Positions 31,068 to 40,148 are shown, counted from the stretch's first letter. The stretch: 44,998 bases of DNA from JBCBWG01 sp039186015 (GCA_039186015.1 JBCDAH010000020.1:1-44998), one strand, 5' to 3'. Made by a program: numbers and translations. Notes: generated from the sequence alone by a model not told the origin.

Positions 31068-32252
31068 ATGGGCACGTTTCTTGAGGTGGATGGCGGTGCG
31101 CCGGTCCACACGTTTTATTCTGCGGCGTCATGGATCGAGGGCGCTGCAACACATCAGCTTGTGCAGGTGGCACAGATGCCGGGCATCCGCGCCGTGGCGG
31201 CCATGCCGGACTTACATCCCGGCAAGTACGGACCGGTCGGGTGCGCCATTCTAGCAGAGCAGATCCTTCCGCGGTTTGTGGGTTCGGACATCGGATGCGG
31301 CATGGGCCTGTTTCAGCTCAACCTGGCCGTGCGGAAACTGCGGGTTGACCGGGCGGCAGAGCGTTTGGAGAGCCTGGAAGACGCCCGCGCCCGCGGGTTG
31401 AACGGTGATTGCCCGGAAGACGTTCCGAGTGCACTTGCGGACACCGGCCTGCAATCAACGTCGTTCGATGGTTCACTTGGTACGATCGGCGGCGGCAACC
31501 ACTTTTGTGAGTTGCAGGCGATCGAGGATGTTCACGACGTGGACGCCGCGGCGCAAGCCGGGTTCGACGAGTCGCGCGTGTTCGCCCTGGTTCATTCGGG
31601 CTCACGTGGTTTCGGCCATGCCATTTTGCAGTCCTTGCTCGAAAGTGGCCAGGACAGCTTTGATGTCGGCGGCGACGGTGCCACGACCTACCTCGATACG
31701 CATGACGAGGCCGTGCGGTGGGCCCAGGCGAACCGGCGCCTGATCGCCGAGCGAGCTGCACGCGCGTTGCGTACCGACGCCGAGGCCATTGTCGATCAGC
31801 CCCATAACTTTCTGGAGCAAACGCCCGGCGGTGTCTTGCATCGCAAGGGCGCCGCGCCAGCAGATCGTGGTCTCGTTCCGGTGCCGGGGTCGCGTGGCAC
31901 GCTTTCGTATCTCGTCAAGCCAACCGGCGCGCGTTCCGAGGCTCTGGCATCGCTCGCGCACGGCGCCGGGCGGAAGTATGATCGCGGTTCCATGCATGGC
32001 CGGATCCGAACCAGCAAGGCCGATCGCGCTAATCTGGAGCGCAATCCGTTTGGCGGTCGGATCGTTTGTACATCGCGTGATCTTTTGGTTGAGGAAGCGC
32101 CCGACGCGTACAAGAGTATCGATCGCGTCATCGATGATCTGGTCTCGCAGGGTCTTGCCACGGTTGTTGCCTCGTTCCGCCCGTTGGTGACGTATAAGAC
32201 GGCCAGGCCCGAACGTCGCGCACGTGCTGCTGACAAGCGGAGTGCGCGCTGA
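31068..32252 (+). CDS. rtcB: RtcB-family RNA ligase (RtcB2-like, paired with prfH)
   Basis: 3'-phosphate RNA ligase family protein of 394 aa. Metal and nucleotide motifs include MPDLHPGKYGPVGCAI, GSDIGCGMG, GGGNHFCEL, VHSGSRGFGH and the guanylylation region AHGAGRKYDRG, whose His forms the GMP adduct in RtcB. Canonical RtcB has MPDVHWG; the HPG variant and the gene order with prfH match the RtcB2 subgroup. GGAA lies 8-9 bases before the ATG. The stop and the prfH start share a base (TGATG), so the genes are coupled. Studies of RtcB2-PrfH pairs point to religation of 16S rRNA cut in the decoding centre. Confidence 0.92.
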   Translation: MGTFLEVDGGAPVHTFYSAASWIEGAATHQLVQVAQMPGIRAVAAMPDLHPGKYGPVGCAILAEQILPRFVGSDIGCGMGLFQLNLAVRKLRVDRAAERLESLEDARARGLNGDCPEDVPSALADTGLQSTSFDGSLGTIGGGNHFCELQAIEDVHDVDAAAQAGFDESRVFALVHSGSRGFGHAILQSLLESGQDSFDVGGDGATTYLDTHDEAVRWAQANRRLIAERAARALRTDAEAIVDQPHNFLEQTPGGVLHRKGAAPADRGLVPVPGSRGTLSYLVKPTGARSEALASLAHGAGRKYDRGSMHGRIRTSKADRANLERNPFGGRIVCTSRDLLVEEAPDAYKSIDRVIDDLVSQGLATVVASFRPLVTYKTARPERRARAADKRSAR

Positions 32253-32875
32253 TGATCAGATTGCAGCTCACGAGTGGTCGCGGGCCGGCCGAATGCCGGA
32301 TGGCTCTGGCCCATGTTTTGACGCGTATAGCGCGTGAGGCCGACGACCTTGGGTTGGACGTCGACGTGGCGCGGGGGACGGATCCCGATGGTTATGGTCC
32401 GGTATCGGCTTTGGTCCTCATCAACGGCGATGCAGCTGCCGAACTTGCTGATCGATGGACAGGGACGCTGCTCTGGATCGCCAAGAGCGAGGTGCGGCCG
32501 CATCATCGGCGGAAGAACTGGTACATCGGATGCCGCCGGGCCGATCCGCCAACCACGACCTCTGTCGATCTTGATCCGTCCGATGTGCGGTTTGAGGCTT
32601 TCCGCGCCGGAGGACCGGGCGGCCAGCATCAAAACAAGACGGAGAGTGCGGTACGCGCCGTGCATGTGCCAACCGGGCTGGCCGTGGTTGCTCGTGATCA
32701 ACGGTCTCAGCACCGGAACAAAGCGTCTGCACTCGCAAGACTTGGCGAGTTGATCCTCGCCGCGCGGAACGTGTCGGTTGCGGCAGATCGGGCCCAGCTA
32801 CAGGACGGCCACGATCAGCTTGAACGCGGGTCGCCGAAGCGGACATTCCGCGGCGCGGCTTTTGACGAAGCCTAG
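32252..32875 (+). CDS. prfH: Release factor-like protein PrfH
   Basis: Protein of 207 aa of the PrfH group. The GGQ peptidyl-tRNA hydrolysis motif is at residues 123-125 in RAGGPGGQHQNKTESAVRAVH. It lacks the domain 2 stop-codon reading motif of RF1/RF2, as PrfH does, and has a short N-terminal region (about 100 aa) and a basic C-terminus. It starts in the TGATG overlap with rtcB. Known PrfH proteins release peptides from ribosomes with a cleaved 16S rRNA so that RtcB2 can repair the rRNA. Confidence 0.93.
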   Translation: MIRLQLTSGRGPAECRMALAHVLTRIAREADDLGLDVDVARGTDPDGYGPVSALVLINGDAAAELADRWTGTLLWIAKSEVRPHHRRKNWYIGCRRADPPTTTSVDLDPSDVRFEAFRAGGPGGQHQNKTESAVRAVHVPTGLAVVARDQRSQHRNKASALARLGELILAARNVSVAADRAQLQDGHDQLERGSPKRTFRGAAFDEA

Positions 32876-32889
32876 GGCATACCTGCCCT
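32874..32889 (+). terminator. Possible small terminator hairpin at the end of prfH
   Basis: A 6-bp stem AGGGCA/TGCCCT with a TACC loop overlaps the stop codon. There is no T-run after it, so this is weak. Confidence 0.25.
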
Positions 32890-32975
32890 GAGCCAGATCT
32901 CTCTCGATTGGTGGGCGCAGACCATCTATCCTGGACGCGTCGTGGCGTGCTGTATTCGAGGGGGACACAACGATT

Positions 32976-33944
32976 ATGGATACGACCAAGCTCGGGCGGA
33001 CCGGCCTCACGGTTTCCGTGGCGGGACTGGGATGTGGCGGCAATAGCCGGCTTGGGCTCGGCCGTGGGTTGCCACATTCCCAGTGCGTCGGCCTCGTGCG
33101 CGCGGCGCTGGACCTCGGCGTGAACTTTCTAGATACGGCGGAAGCCTACGGAACCGAAGAGATTGTTGGTGAGGCCGTTCGGGCCGTCGATCGCGGTGAG
33201 GTCGTGATTTCGACCAAGAGCCGCTATGCAAAAGCCGGCGCGCTGCTGTCTGCCACCGACGTCATAGACAATCTCGACGAGTCGCTGCGGCGACTGCAGA
33301 CGGACTACGTTGATGTGTTTCATGTTCATGCGGTCAAGCCGGAGCACTACGCCTATGTCGTGAGCGAGATCGTTCCGGCGCTCATGACGGAGCGCGACAA
33401 AGGCAAACTGCGCTACCTCGGCATTACGGAGTCGCCGCCCAGTGATCCGGATCAGGCCATGCTGCGGCGCGCGATACAAGATGACATGTGGGATGTGATG
33501 ATGCTGGGATTCCACATGATGCATCAGGGCGCAGGGCGCACTATCCTGCCGGTTACGGCGCAGAAGGGTATCGGAACGCTGATCATGTTCGCGGTTCGCA
33601 ACATCTTTTCGCGACCCGATGAGCTGCGTGCGACGTTGGCGAAACTGGCGGCGGACGGGGCAATCCCGACGTCTCTGGCTGCCGCGAGCGAACCTCTCGA
33701 TTTTCTGATCCACGACGACGGTGCGAGAAGTTTGACGGATGCAGCCTATCGGTTCGCGCGACATCAGTCGGGCGTCGATGTCGTCTTGTTTGGCACCGGT
33801 GCCGTTGCACACCTCGAACAAAACATCGCGTCCATCTGTGCCCCGCCGTTACCTGAGGGCGACGTGCAGGCGGTTCACGATTGGTTTGGCGAGTTGACCG
33901 GTATCGGCCTGGACCTGCCGGACCGGGTGCGGGCACGCGCGTAG
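32976..33944 (+). CDS. Aldo/keto reductase family protein
   Basis: NAD(P)H-dependent oxidoreductase of 322 aa. The family tetrad is visible: D53 (NFLDTAEAYG), Y58, K81 (ISTKSRY) and H116 (VFHVH). The N-terminal LGRTGLTVSVAGLGCGG is also typical. The active-site Lys and His are intact, so the enzyme should be active; its substrate cannot be told. The ATG has GGGGG 9-13 bases upstream. It is followed by an enolase-superfamily enzyme (57-nt gap) and an amidase, so all three probably belong to one catabolic operon. Confidence 0.93.
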   Translation: MDTTKLGRTGLTVSVAGLGCGGNSRLGLGRGLPHSQCVGLVRAALDLGVNFLDTAEAYGTEEIVGEAVRAVDRGEVVISTKSRYAKAGALLSATDVIDNLDESLRRLQTDYVDVFHVHAVKPEHYAYVVSEIVPALMTERDKGKLRYLGITESPPSDPDQAMLRRAIQDDMWDVMMLGFHMMHQGAGRTILPVTAQKGIGTLIMFAVRNIFSRPDELRATLAKLAADGAIPTSLAAASEPLDFLIHDDGARSLTDAAYRFARHQSGVDVVLFGTGAVAHLEQNIASICAPPLPEGDVQAVHDWFGELTGIGLDLPDRVRARA

Positions 33945-34001
33945 ATGGCATCACCGCACGGCTGGCGGTGGGGGCGCATTTGATAAGGGAGGTAACGAGC
34001 A

Positions 34002-35141
34002 ATGGCTGAAATCGTTCGCGCTGAGGTGCACGCCTATCGATATCCTCTGGCTCGAGCGATGCAGACCGTGTTCGGTCCTCTCGAGTCCCGGCCGGCCGTC
34101 ATCCTGCGTCTTGAAGACAGCGACGGTGCCGTCGGTTGGGGCGAGATTTGGTGTAACTTTCCCCAACCGGGCGCAGAGTACCGGGCGCGTTTGGCTGCGG
34201 CCGTTATCCCGGGAGCTCTCAAGGGGCTTGATGCCACGCGCCCACGCGAGGCCTTTCGAACAATTCGCGCCAGGCTGCACAGGCTGTCGCTTCAGGCCGG
34301 TGAGCCGGGACCCGCAGACCAAATCGCGTCGGGCCTTGATATTGCACTTCACGATCTTGCCGCGCGTCGTGCGGGCGTCCCGCTTGCTACGTTCCTTGGC
34401 GGATCACTGCGGGCGTTGCGGCCCTATGCCAGTGGGATTGACTCGCGCCTTGCGAGCGAAATGATCCATGCCGCGCGTGAGGCCGGTTATCGCGCGTTCA
34501 AGCTACGGATCGGCTTTGCCGACGCCAATGCGGCAGCTGACGTCGGAGCCGCCGCCGCAGACCTCAAGGACGGCGAATTACTCATGGTCGATGCCAACCA
34601 AGCTTGGGATCGTGAGACCGCCTGTCGCGAGGTGGACGCACTGGCGGAGATCCCACTGCAATGGGTTGAGGAGCCACTCCCGGTCGACGATACGGCGGAC
34701 AACTGGGCGGCCGTTGCAAATGCGTGCGCGGTTCCCATCGCCGGCGGGGAGAATATGCGCTCGCGCCCAGAGTTCGACGCGGCGATTTCCGGAACGGTGT
34801 TTGGTGTGCTTCAACCCGATGTCTGCAAGTGGGGTGGTCTCTCAGAATGTGCGTCGATCGCGCGGGTCGCAATCGCTGCCGGAAAGCTCTATTGCCCGCA
34901 TTACCTCGGCGGCGGCGTTGGGCTGATGGCGTCGGCACACTTACTGTCCGCAGTTGGTGGCGACGGATTGCTTGAGGTTGACGTGAACGACAACCTCCTC
35001 CGCGATCGGCTGTCCGGTCCGCTGCTGCCGCTGGATGGGCAGACTGCGGTCGTCCCGGATGCGCCGGGACTGGGGTACGAACCCGATCTCAAGAGCGTCG
35101 CCGACATGAAGGCGTTGTCGTTCGACATCGACGTTCGCTAG
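34002..35141 (+). CDS. Enolase-superfamily enzyme of the mandelate racemase/muconate lactonizing type
   Basis: Protein of 379 aa with the capping domain and TIM barrel of the MR/MLE family. Three metal ligands are visible: D197 (VDANQAW), E223 (VEEPLP) and E250 (GGENM). A Lys/Arg pair at K167-x-R169 (FKLRIG), D273 (QPDVCKWGG) and H300 (CPHYLGGG) resemble the KxK and Asp-His dyad of the mandelate racemase subgroup; here the second Lys is Arg. The likely chemistry is racemisation, dehydration or cycloisomerisation of a carboxylate; the substrate is unknown. AGGGAGG lies upstream of the ATG. Confidence 0.93.
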   Translation: MAEIVRAEVHAYRYPLARAMQTVFGPLESRPAVILRLEDSDGAVGWGEIWCNFPQPGAEYRARLAAAVIPGALKGLDATRPREAFRTIRARLHRLSLQAGEPGPADQIASGLDIALHDLAARRAGVPLATFLGGSLRALRPYASGIDSRLASEMIHAAREAGYRAFKLRIGFADANAAADVGAAAADLKDGELLMVDANQAWDRETACREVDALAEIPLQWVEEPLPVDDTADNWAAVANACAVPIAGGENMRSRPEFDAAISGTVFGVLQPDVCKWGGLSECASIARVAIAAGKLYCPHYLGGGVGLMASAHLLSAVGGDGLLEVDVNDNLLRDRLSGPLLPLDGQTAVVPDAPGLGYEPDLKSVADMKALSFDIDVR

Positions 35142-35202
35142 CGCGGCGGCGTAGCGGGTCCGTGTTCAGACTTGGATGGCGCAGATTTAGATAGGATTGC
35201 AT

Positions 35203-36702
35203 ATGGCGGACGCAGGCGAGATTGTTTCGTTAACCGCAGTCGAATTGCGCCATCGCATTGGGCGCCGCGAGCTATCACCCGTCGAGGTCCTCGAAGCTTT
35301 TCTTAAACGGATCCTTGACACCAATCCAGCGATCAATGCTGTGACGGCGACATGCTTTGACCGCGCACGGCAAGAGGCGCGGGCAGCGGAAACGGCCGTT
35401 GTCGAGGGTGCTGAACTCGGCACACTGCACGGTCTTCCGTTCACGGTGAAAGACCTTGAGAACACGGGCGCCGTGCTCACAACATTCGGTTCGCCGCTAT
35501 TCAAGAATAATGTTCCGGAAACCGACAGCGTCATGGTCGCGCGCGTGCGCCGCGCCGGCGGCATCATGGTCGGAAAAACGAATACGCCAGAGTTTGGTGC
35601 GGGCGCGAATACGCGGAACGCTGTTTGGGGAGCGACTGGGAATCCGTTTGATCCAACGCTGACGTGTGGTGGCTCATCCGGCGGTTCAGCCGCTGCGCTC
35701 GCCGTCGATATGGTGCCAATCTGTACCGGTTCCGACACCGGTGGGTCGCTGCGCATTCCGGCGTCGTTTTGTGGAGTCGTCGGCTTTCGCCCGTCGCCCG
35801 GCATGGTTCCGGCCGAACGCCGACCATTGGGTTGGACGCCGATCTCCGTGTTGGGCCCCATGGCGCGCACAGTCGATGACGCGCGTCTCCTGTTTGCTGC
35901 ACAAGCCGGGCATGACGCATCTGATCCGCTGACATTTCCGATTGACGATCAGGCATTGCAGGCACACCGACCCGTCGATCTCGGAGCCTTGCGGGTCGCT
36001 TGGAGCGCGGACTTTGGGACAGGTATCGTCGATCCACCGATCCAGGAGACGTTCAAGAGCAAGCTTGCCGCCATGTCCCATCTCTTCGCGACGTGTGATG
36101 AAGTGGCATTTGACTTCGGCGATGCCGAGCGGTGCTTCGACGTCATTCGCGCCGTCAGCTTTTTGTGCCGCTATGGTGAGGACTACAACGCGGATCCGAG
36201 CCGCCTTGGTCCGAACGTCCGCGCGAACTACGAGCTCGGCGCCAAGATGTCGTTGACGGACTTCGCCTGGGCGCACGCAGAACAGACACGTATCTTCCGG
36301 CGCTTTCAGGAGGCGTTCGCAAACTATGACGTCGTTGTCGCGCCCACGGTTGCGGTGTCGCCGTTCCCTTGGTCGACGCTGTATCTGGACGAAATCGCGG
36401 GTCGCAAGCTGAACACGTACTATCATTGGCTCGCCATGGCCTGGTACGTGACGTTGACGACCAATCCGGCCCTGTCTTTGCCGTGCGGCGTCGACGATAA
36501 GGGCTTGCCGTTCGGCTTGCAGGTGGTCGGGCGGTTTCGTGGCGATCACGAGCTTCTCGATGCCGCAAGTGCCATGGAGCGCGCATTTGCGACGGATCCG
36601 ACGTTGGCGCGCCCCGTACCGCCGCTTGCTGCGCTTCAGGCACCGAACGCGTCGTTGACGTCAATCGTAACCGATCCACCAGAGGTGCCGCACAAGCTTT
36701 AA
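35203..36702 (+). CDS. Amidase signature family hydrolase
   Basis: Protein of 499 aa that cleaves amides through the Ser-cisSer-Lys triad, visible as K83 (FTVKDLE), S158 (CGGSSGGSAA) and S182 (GSDTGGSLR). The family glycine-rich segment with GGSSGGSAAALA is intact. ATG at 35203 has AGGA 6 bases upstream; the TTG at 35197 is rejected. The last quarter contains LPCGVDDKGLPFGLQVVGRFR, as expected. As third gene of a probable operon with an aldo/keto reductase and an enolase-family enzyme, it may release ammonia or an amine from a substrate shared with them. Confidence 0.94.
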   Translation: MADAGEIVSLTAVELRHRIGRRELSPVEVLEAFLKRILDTNPAINAVTATCFDRARQEARAAETAVVEGAELGTLHGLPFTVKDLENTGAVLTTFGSPLFKNNVPETDSVMVARVRRAGGIMVGKTNTPEFGAGANTRNAVWGATGNPFDPTLTCGGSSGGSAAALAVDMVPICTGSDTGGSLRIPASFCGVVGFRPSPGMVPAERRPLGWTPISVLGPMARTVDDARLLFAAQAGHDASDPLTFPIDDQALQAHRPVDLGALRVAWSADFGTGIVDPPIQETFKSKLAAMSHLFATCDEVAFDFGDAERCFDVIRAVSFLCRYGEDYNADPSRLGPNVRANYELGAKMSLTDFAWAHAEQTRIFRRFQEAFANYDVVVAPTVAVSPFPWSTLYLDEIAGRKLNTYYHWLAMAWYVTLTTNPALSLPCGVDDKGLPFGLQVVGRFRGDHELLDAASAMERAFATDPTLARPVPPLAALQAPNASLTSIVTDPPEVPHKL

Positions 36703-36773
36703 CCGTTGTGGGCGACGTGCTGTTTGCGCCCAAACTCCGAGCCGGGCTTATCCTTAGAGGCGACAACGTCCTT

Positions 36774-36902
36774 CTAGAACCGACCGTTCGACGGAACTGG
36801 TCGTCGTCGCGATGACCCAACCTGTAAGATTTTTCGCATGATGATTTGCGTCACAAACAAAAGAACAATCAGAATTCCCAGGCAGTAAAATAGCCTGCCC
36901 AT
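36774..36902 (-). CDS. 42-aa single-pass membrane miniprotein, unknown
   Basis: Short gene read on the minus strand from ATG 36902 to a TAG at 36774. An AAGGAGG ribosome-binding site lies 6 nt before the ATG, among the strongest in the window. The product has one hydrophobic helix (YCLGILIVLLFVTQIIM, residues 6-22) and a basic tail (MRKILQVGSSRRRPVP), giving an N-out/C-in type topology. It lies in the 453-nt gap between the amidase and the exported protein at 37156. No family was recognised; codon conservation is not testable here. Confidence 0.55.
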   Translation of the reverse strand: MGRLFYCLGILIVLLFVTQIIMRKILQVGSSRRRPVPSNGRF

Positions 36903-37058
36903 AATGGTCCTCCTTGCCGTAGCCGACCCTTATTCAGCGTATTCAGATTCGCCTGGTGCGAAGCATGCCGACCGCGCCGTAACCGGCTGTGCCGCAGGTA
37001 ACACCGGTCCAAAGTTCCGACATATTCGGCCTGTTCCGGCGGGGACAGCGACCTTTGC

Positions 37059-37077
37059 TCCAATGCGTAACATTGGA
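37059..37077. promoter_or_regulatory. Inverted repeat upstream of the 37156 gene
   Basis: Perfect 7-bp arms TCCAATG and CATTGGA surround CGTAA, about 80 nt before the ATG at 37156. A palindrome of this size in a leader or promoter region could be an operator; no T-run follows. Confidence 0.4.
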
Positions 37078-37155
37078 ACCTACAGATGGTCATCGATCGG
37101 CATGGCGGGCGCCGGAGACGACCAGGTCACTGCGCAAAGGTCGATGGAGATACTG

Positions 37156-38307
37156 ATGACAAGTAAGTTCTTTATGTTATGCGCAATCGTAACGGGCGCG
37201 TCGATCGCAAGTGGACCGGTTTGCGCTGATGATAATCTTCGCGTGCTCAAATACGCAGAGACTGGAAACTGGACCGTGTCCGCCCTGTACGATCAGGAGC
37301 GCTTTGTAACGTGCTACGCCAGTGTGAAGTATAAGAACGATATTTCGCTGTCGCTTCATGCGTACGCTGGTGGTGATTGGAAGGTTCAATTCTATAACGA
37401 GCGTTGGCCGAAGCGGTCGGTCTCGCAGTTTCCGGCCAAGCTCGATGTAGACGGTCGCGTTGTCGTGGACGGAATGGCCGAATATCGCGGCAATAGCGTT
37501 TTCATATCCCTTGGGCAGTCCAAGGAAACGCTGCGCGCGATCATGTACGGCAATGTCATGGGCGTTCTATCTGAAAGCGGCGTCTCGCGCTTTAAGCTGA
37601 CGGGCTCGAAGAATGCCGCGCGCAAGGTGTCTGCGTGCTGGGCCTATCACAGGGATCAGTCCAGAGACAGTGGCCCAGGTGCATTCGGCGCAGCGCCATC
37701 CGCCGGAAACAGTGGCGCATTCGGCAACGGGCCGCAGCGCGAGAACAACGGTGCGTTCGGTGGTCCTGCTGCGAGCAACAATCATGGCGAATCTTTTCCT
37801 GGTCGCGGTCGTGGAACCCCGGGCGCGCCGGATCGCCAGCCCGTCGTTCTGTCGCGCAAGCAGACAATGGAGTTTGCTCTGAAGTTTCTGGCCAAGTCGC
37901 AAACGCGGTACGAAATCTTGCCGCATGAGAAGAACTTCTTCCGTCACTTCCCGGTCAACTGGCGGTATGCGAACGGTCGCATCGGTGGATTGATGGTTCT
38001 CGACTCCACAACGATTACCGCTGACGCGGGGATCTCAAAGCTCTTGTCCGATCATGCACAAAACTGTGCGGGCAGGCGCCAGGCGCGACGCGCTCCAACG
38101 ATCGGAGAACCGGGGCAGCGGATCGCCAAGGCCGTCAGCAGCTGTGAAGCTGGTGCCACGATCTCGAAACTTGAGTTTGCGGCGGTCGAGTTGGGACCGA
38201 AGAGACTGGCTCTGATTGTCACGCTCACCGCGCAACCCCAGGCGCGGACAACACCTCCGGGCGCGTCCCGCAGCCCAACAACAAGACGCCGCACGACTGA
38301 TGCTTGA
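37156..38307 (+). CDS. Exported protein with GAFG repeat linker, unknown function
   Basis: Protein of 383 aa. A signal peptide (MTSKFFMLCAIVTGASIASG...VCA) is followed by an N-terminal domain of about 150 residues with Cys at both ends (CYASVKYKNDISL, VSACWAYH), a Gly/Asn/Ser-rich linker with three GAFG words spaced about 15-16 residues apart, and a C-terminal domain of about 170 residues with two further Cys. The ATG at 37156 has GGAG 7 bases upstream. No family was recognised. A strong bidirectional terminator follows at 38357-38392. Confidence 0.75.
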   Translation: MTSKFFMLCAIVTGASIASGPVCADDNLRVLKYAETGNWTVSALYDQERFVTCYASVKYKNDISLSLHAYAGGDWKVQFYNERWPKRSVSQFPAKLDVDGRVVVDGMAEYRGNSVFISLGQSKETLRAIMYGNVMGVLSESGVSRFKLTGSKNAARKVSACWAYHRDQSRDSGPGAFGAAPSAGNSGAFGNGPQRENNGAFGGPAASNNHGESFPGRGRGTPGAPDRQPVVLSRKQTMEFALKFLAKSQTRYEILPHEKNFFRHFPVNWRYANGRIGGLMVLDSTTITADAGISKLLSDHAQNCAGRRQARRAPTIGEPGQRIAKAVSSCEAGATISKLEFAAVELGPKRLALIVTLTAQPQARTTPPGASRSPTTRRRTTDA

Positions 38308-38356
38308 AGCTTGCCGCCGGTCAACCGTGATCCAGCCGCATGACAAAGTACGATAA

Positions 38357-38392
38357 AAACAAGGCCCGGTTTCCTCAAACAGGGCCTTGTTT
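38357..38392. terminator. Bidirectional rho-independent terminator
   Basis: Perfect 11-bp stem AAACAAGGCCC and GGGCCTTGTTT with a 14-nt loop. A T-rich end follows on the plus strand, and five A precede the stem (T-run for the minus strand). It separates the converging genes 37156-38307 and 38452-39549. Confidence 0.88.
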
Positions 38393-38451
38393 ACTTCAAT
38401 GCCGCTGACGGAATGAGATGCCGAGTGCAAACCAATGAGTGGATGCAACGG

Positions 38452-39549
38452 TCAACCACTGCGTTTCGCATGCCTGTGATACTGCTCGGCCCGATCAATC
38501 AGCAACTCGCGAATGTCGCCCAGATTCACGTCGGCATTCGCGACCGCGACGAATCCGACCTTCGTGCGGGGGTTGAAGAACATTTCCGCTGCGCAGCCAG
38601 GGTCGCTTCCGTCGTGACCCCAGTAGTCGCCAACTCTTGCTAATCCGAGACCGCCGCGGTCTTCGGTCAGCATTTCGTCAACGGTGCCGTCCTTCAGTAC
38701 CTTGCTGCCGTTGAACCTCCCGCCGTTCATCAGACAGATCAGGAAGTTGGCCAGCTGGGTCGCACTGGTTCGCGCCATGCCGTCAGCCAATGTCGGAAAG
38801 CTATAGAGTGCGTGCTCGTTATAGCCGGCTTTTGGTGATGTACCCTTCGGAAGCAGGTTGCCGTCGCCATCTCCGGGAATCAGCAGAGCCCGGCTGACTG
38901 GCGCGAACGTGTACGGCGACGCGTGCATGTCTTTCGGAAGTTGGGACAGGTAAAATGACGTTTCCAGCATCCCCAGCGGACCGTATATGAACCGCTTTAG
39001 ATAATCCTCCAGCGGCATGCGACTGACGACCTCAATCAGGTGTCCGAGAAGAGCGAACCCCATGTTCGAGTACAGCCGCGTTTCACCTGGTGGGTTGTCG
39101 TAAAAGTTATCTTCCGTCCAGAATTCGCCACCCCTGCGGAAGTAGGCGTGAACGACATGCTTTAGCGAGACGGTTGGGTCACCGGGCGCGTAAAGGCTAT
39201 AGAGGTTTTCGTTGTCTCGAATCCCCGCGGAATGAGTCAGCAGATCTGCGAACGTGATTTCTTCATCGGGGAACTGCGGATTCCGCAATTCGAAACCGAG
39301 GAAGTCCTCGATATCGTCGTCGAGCGCGATCCGACCCATGTCGCGCAATTGCATCGTTGCCAGGGCAGTAATCGTCTTCGTGACGGATGCGATCTGGAAA
39401 ATGGTGCGATCCGGTGTGAATGCGATGCCTTTTGAGATGTTGGCAGCGCCGTAGCCGCGCGCCCAGACGATGTGGCGATCACTGACAATGCATGCAGCTA
39501 GGCCCGGCACATGTTTCTCGCTCATCCACCGGCCGATGTCGTTGTCCAT
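38452..39549 (-). CDS. Beta-lactamase-fold serine hydrolase (class C/esterase type), copy 1
   Basis: Protein of 365 aa of the serine beta-lactamase/DD-peptidase-like family. Motifs: S55-V-T-K58 (nucleophile and base), Y160-S-N162, and H312-D-G314 in place of the KTG box; HxG-type third motifs are usual for esterase-like members. No signal peptide is seen, so it is probably cytoplasmic. The start is taken at ATG 39549 (MDNDIGRWMSEKHVPGLAAC) by alignment with the paralogue at 41521-42630; a TTG at 39582 is less likely. The two copies share long stretches, such as FALLG-LIE, PLGM--TSF and PGDGDGNLLP. Confidence 0.9.
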   Translation of the reverse strand: MDNDIGRWMSEKHVPGLAACIVSDRHIVWARGYGAANISKGIAFTPDRTIFQIASVTKTITALATMQLRDMGRIALDDDIEDFLGFELRNPQFPDEEITFADLLTHSAGIRDNENLYSLYAPGDPTVSLKHVVHAYFRRGGEFWTEDNFYDNPPGETRLYSNMGFALLGHLIEVVSRMPLEDYLKRFIYGPLGMLETSFYLSQLPKDMHASPYTFAPVSRALLIPGDGDGNLLPKGTSPKAGYNEHALYSFPTLADGMARTSATQLANFLICLMNGGRFNGSKVLKDGTVDEMLTEDRGGLGLARVGDYWGHDGSDPGCAAEMFFNPRTKVGFVAVANADVNLGDIRELLIDRAEQYHRHAKRSG

Positions 39550-40148
39550 CGTTAAGTCAACCTCGAATAGGTCCAAGCCCAATGTGTACGTCAGTCACGG
39601 TTTGAATAGATCGTCGATCAGCCGAACGTCGTGATCAGGACGTAGGCATTACTCGGCCCGTTTGGAAGGCCCACATCTCATTGCACTGCAGGTCTTATGG
39701 GTATAGGTGCGGTGCCTCAAGCATCGCGCGTGAACCTAGTGCGCTCCACCCAAGATGCCGAACCCTATTGCGTCCAACCCTTGGCATCGCACCATTTGCA
39801 CTTGGTCAGGTGTACCGTTGGTGACAGTAGAGCACACACAAATAGGGCTACAGTTTGGGGCCAACGGGAACGCATGGACGCGTTGCTGCACTGCGGCGAG
39901 GCAACAGCTAGACTTGGCAATGACTCGGAGCCAAACAATTGTAGATTAGGCAAGTACGGCGAACAATGTTGTGGCTATTCGTTCATGTTTGCTGTGCTAA
40001 TGCGGGCGAATGTGAACGTTGCTCGGCGCCTGACGTGACCGACCGTCGCCGTCGGACAGGCCGAGTTGGGCACGTATGCATCTCTCACGCCGACAGACTG
40101 ATTGCGATAGGCATACAAGTCGGGTCCATTCGGTCGCGTTGACTTGCC
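39550..40148. other. Long intergenic region with no recognised gene
   Basis: About 600 nt between the divergent hydrolase and exported-protein genes. One plus-strand frame (39697-40038) is open for 113 codons but has unusual composition, no ribosome-binding site and no domain; a minus-strand frame at 39765-39953 is likewise doubtful. No terminator, tRNA or known operator was found. The stretch is less GC-rich than the surrounding genes and could be a decayed gene. Confidence 0.4.

Noticed and set aside
39697..40038. 113-codon plus frame in the long intergenic gap
   Set aside because: His/Arg/Cys-rich, no start signal and no domain; only reported as a possible remnant.
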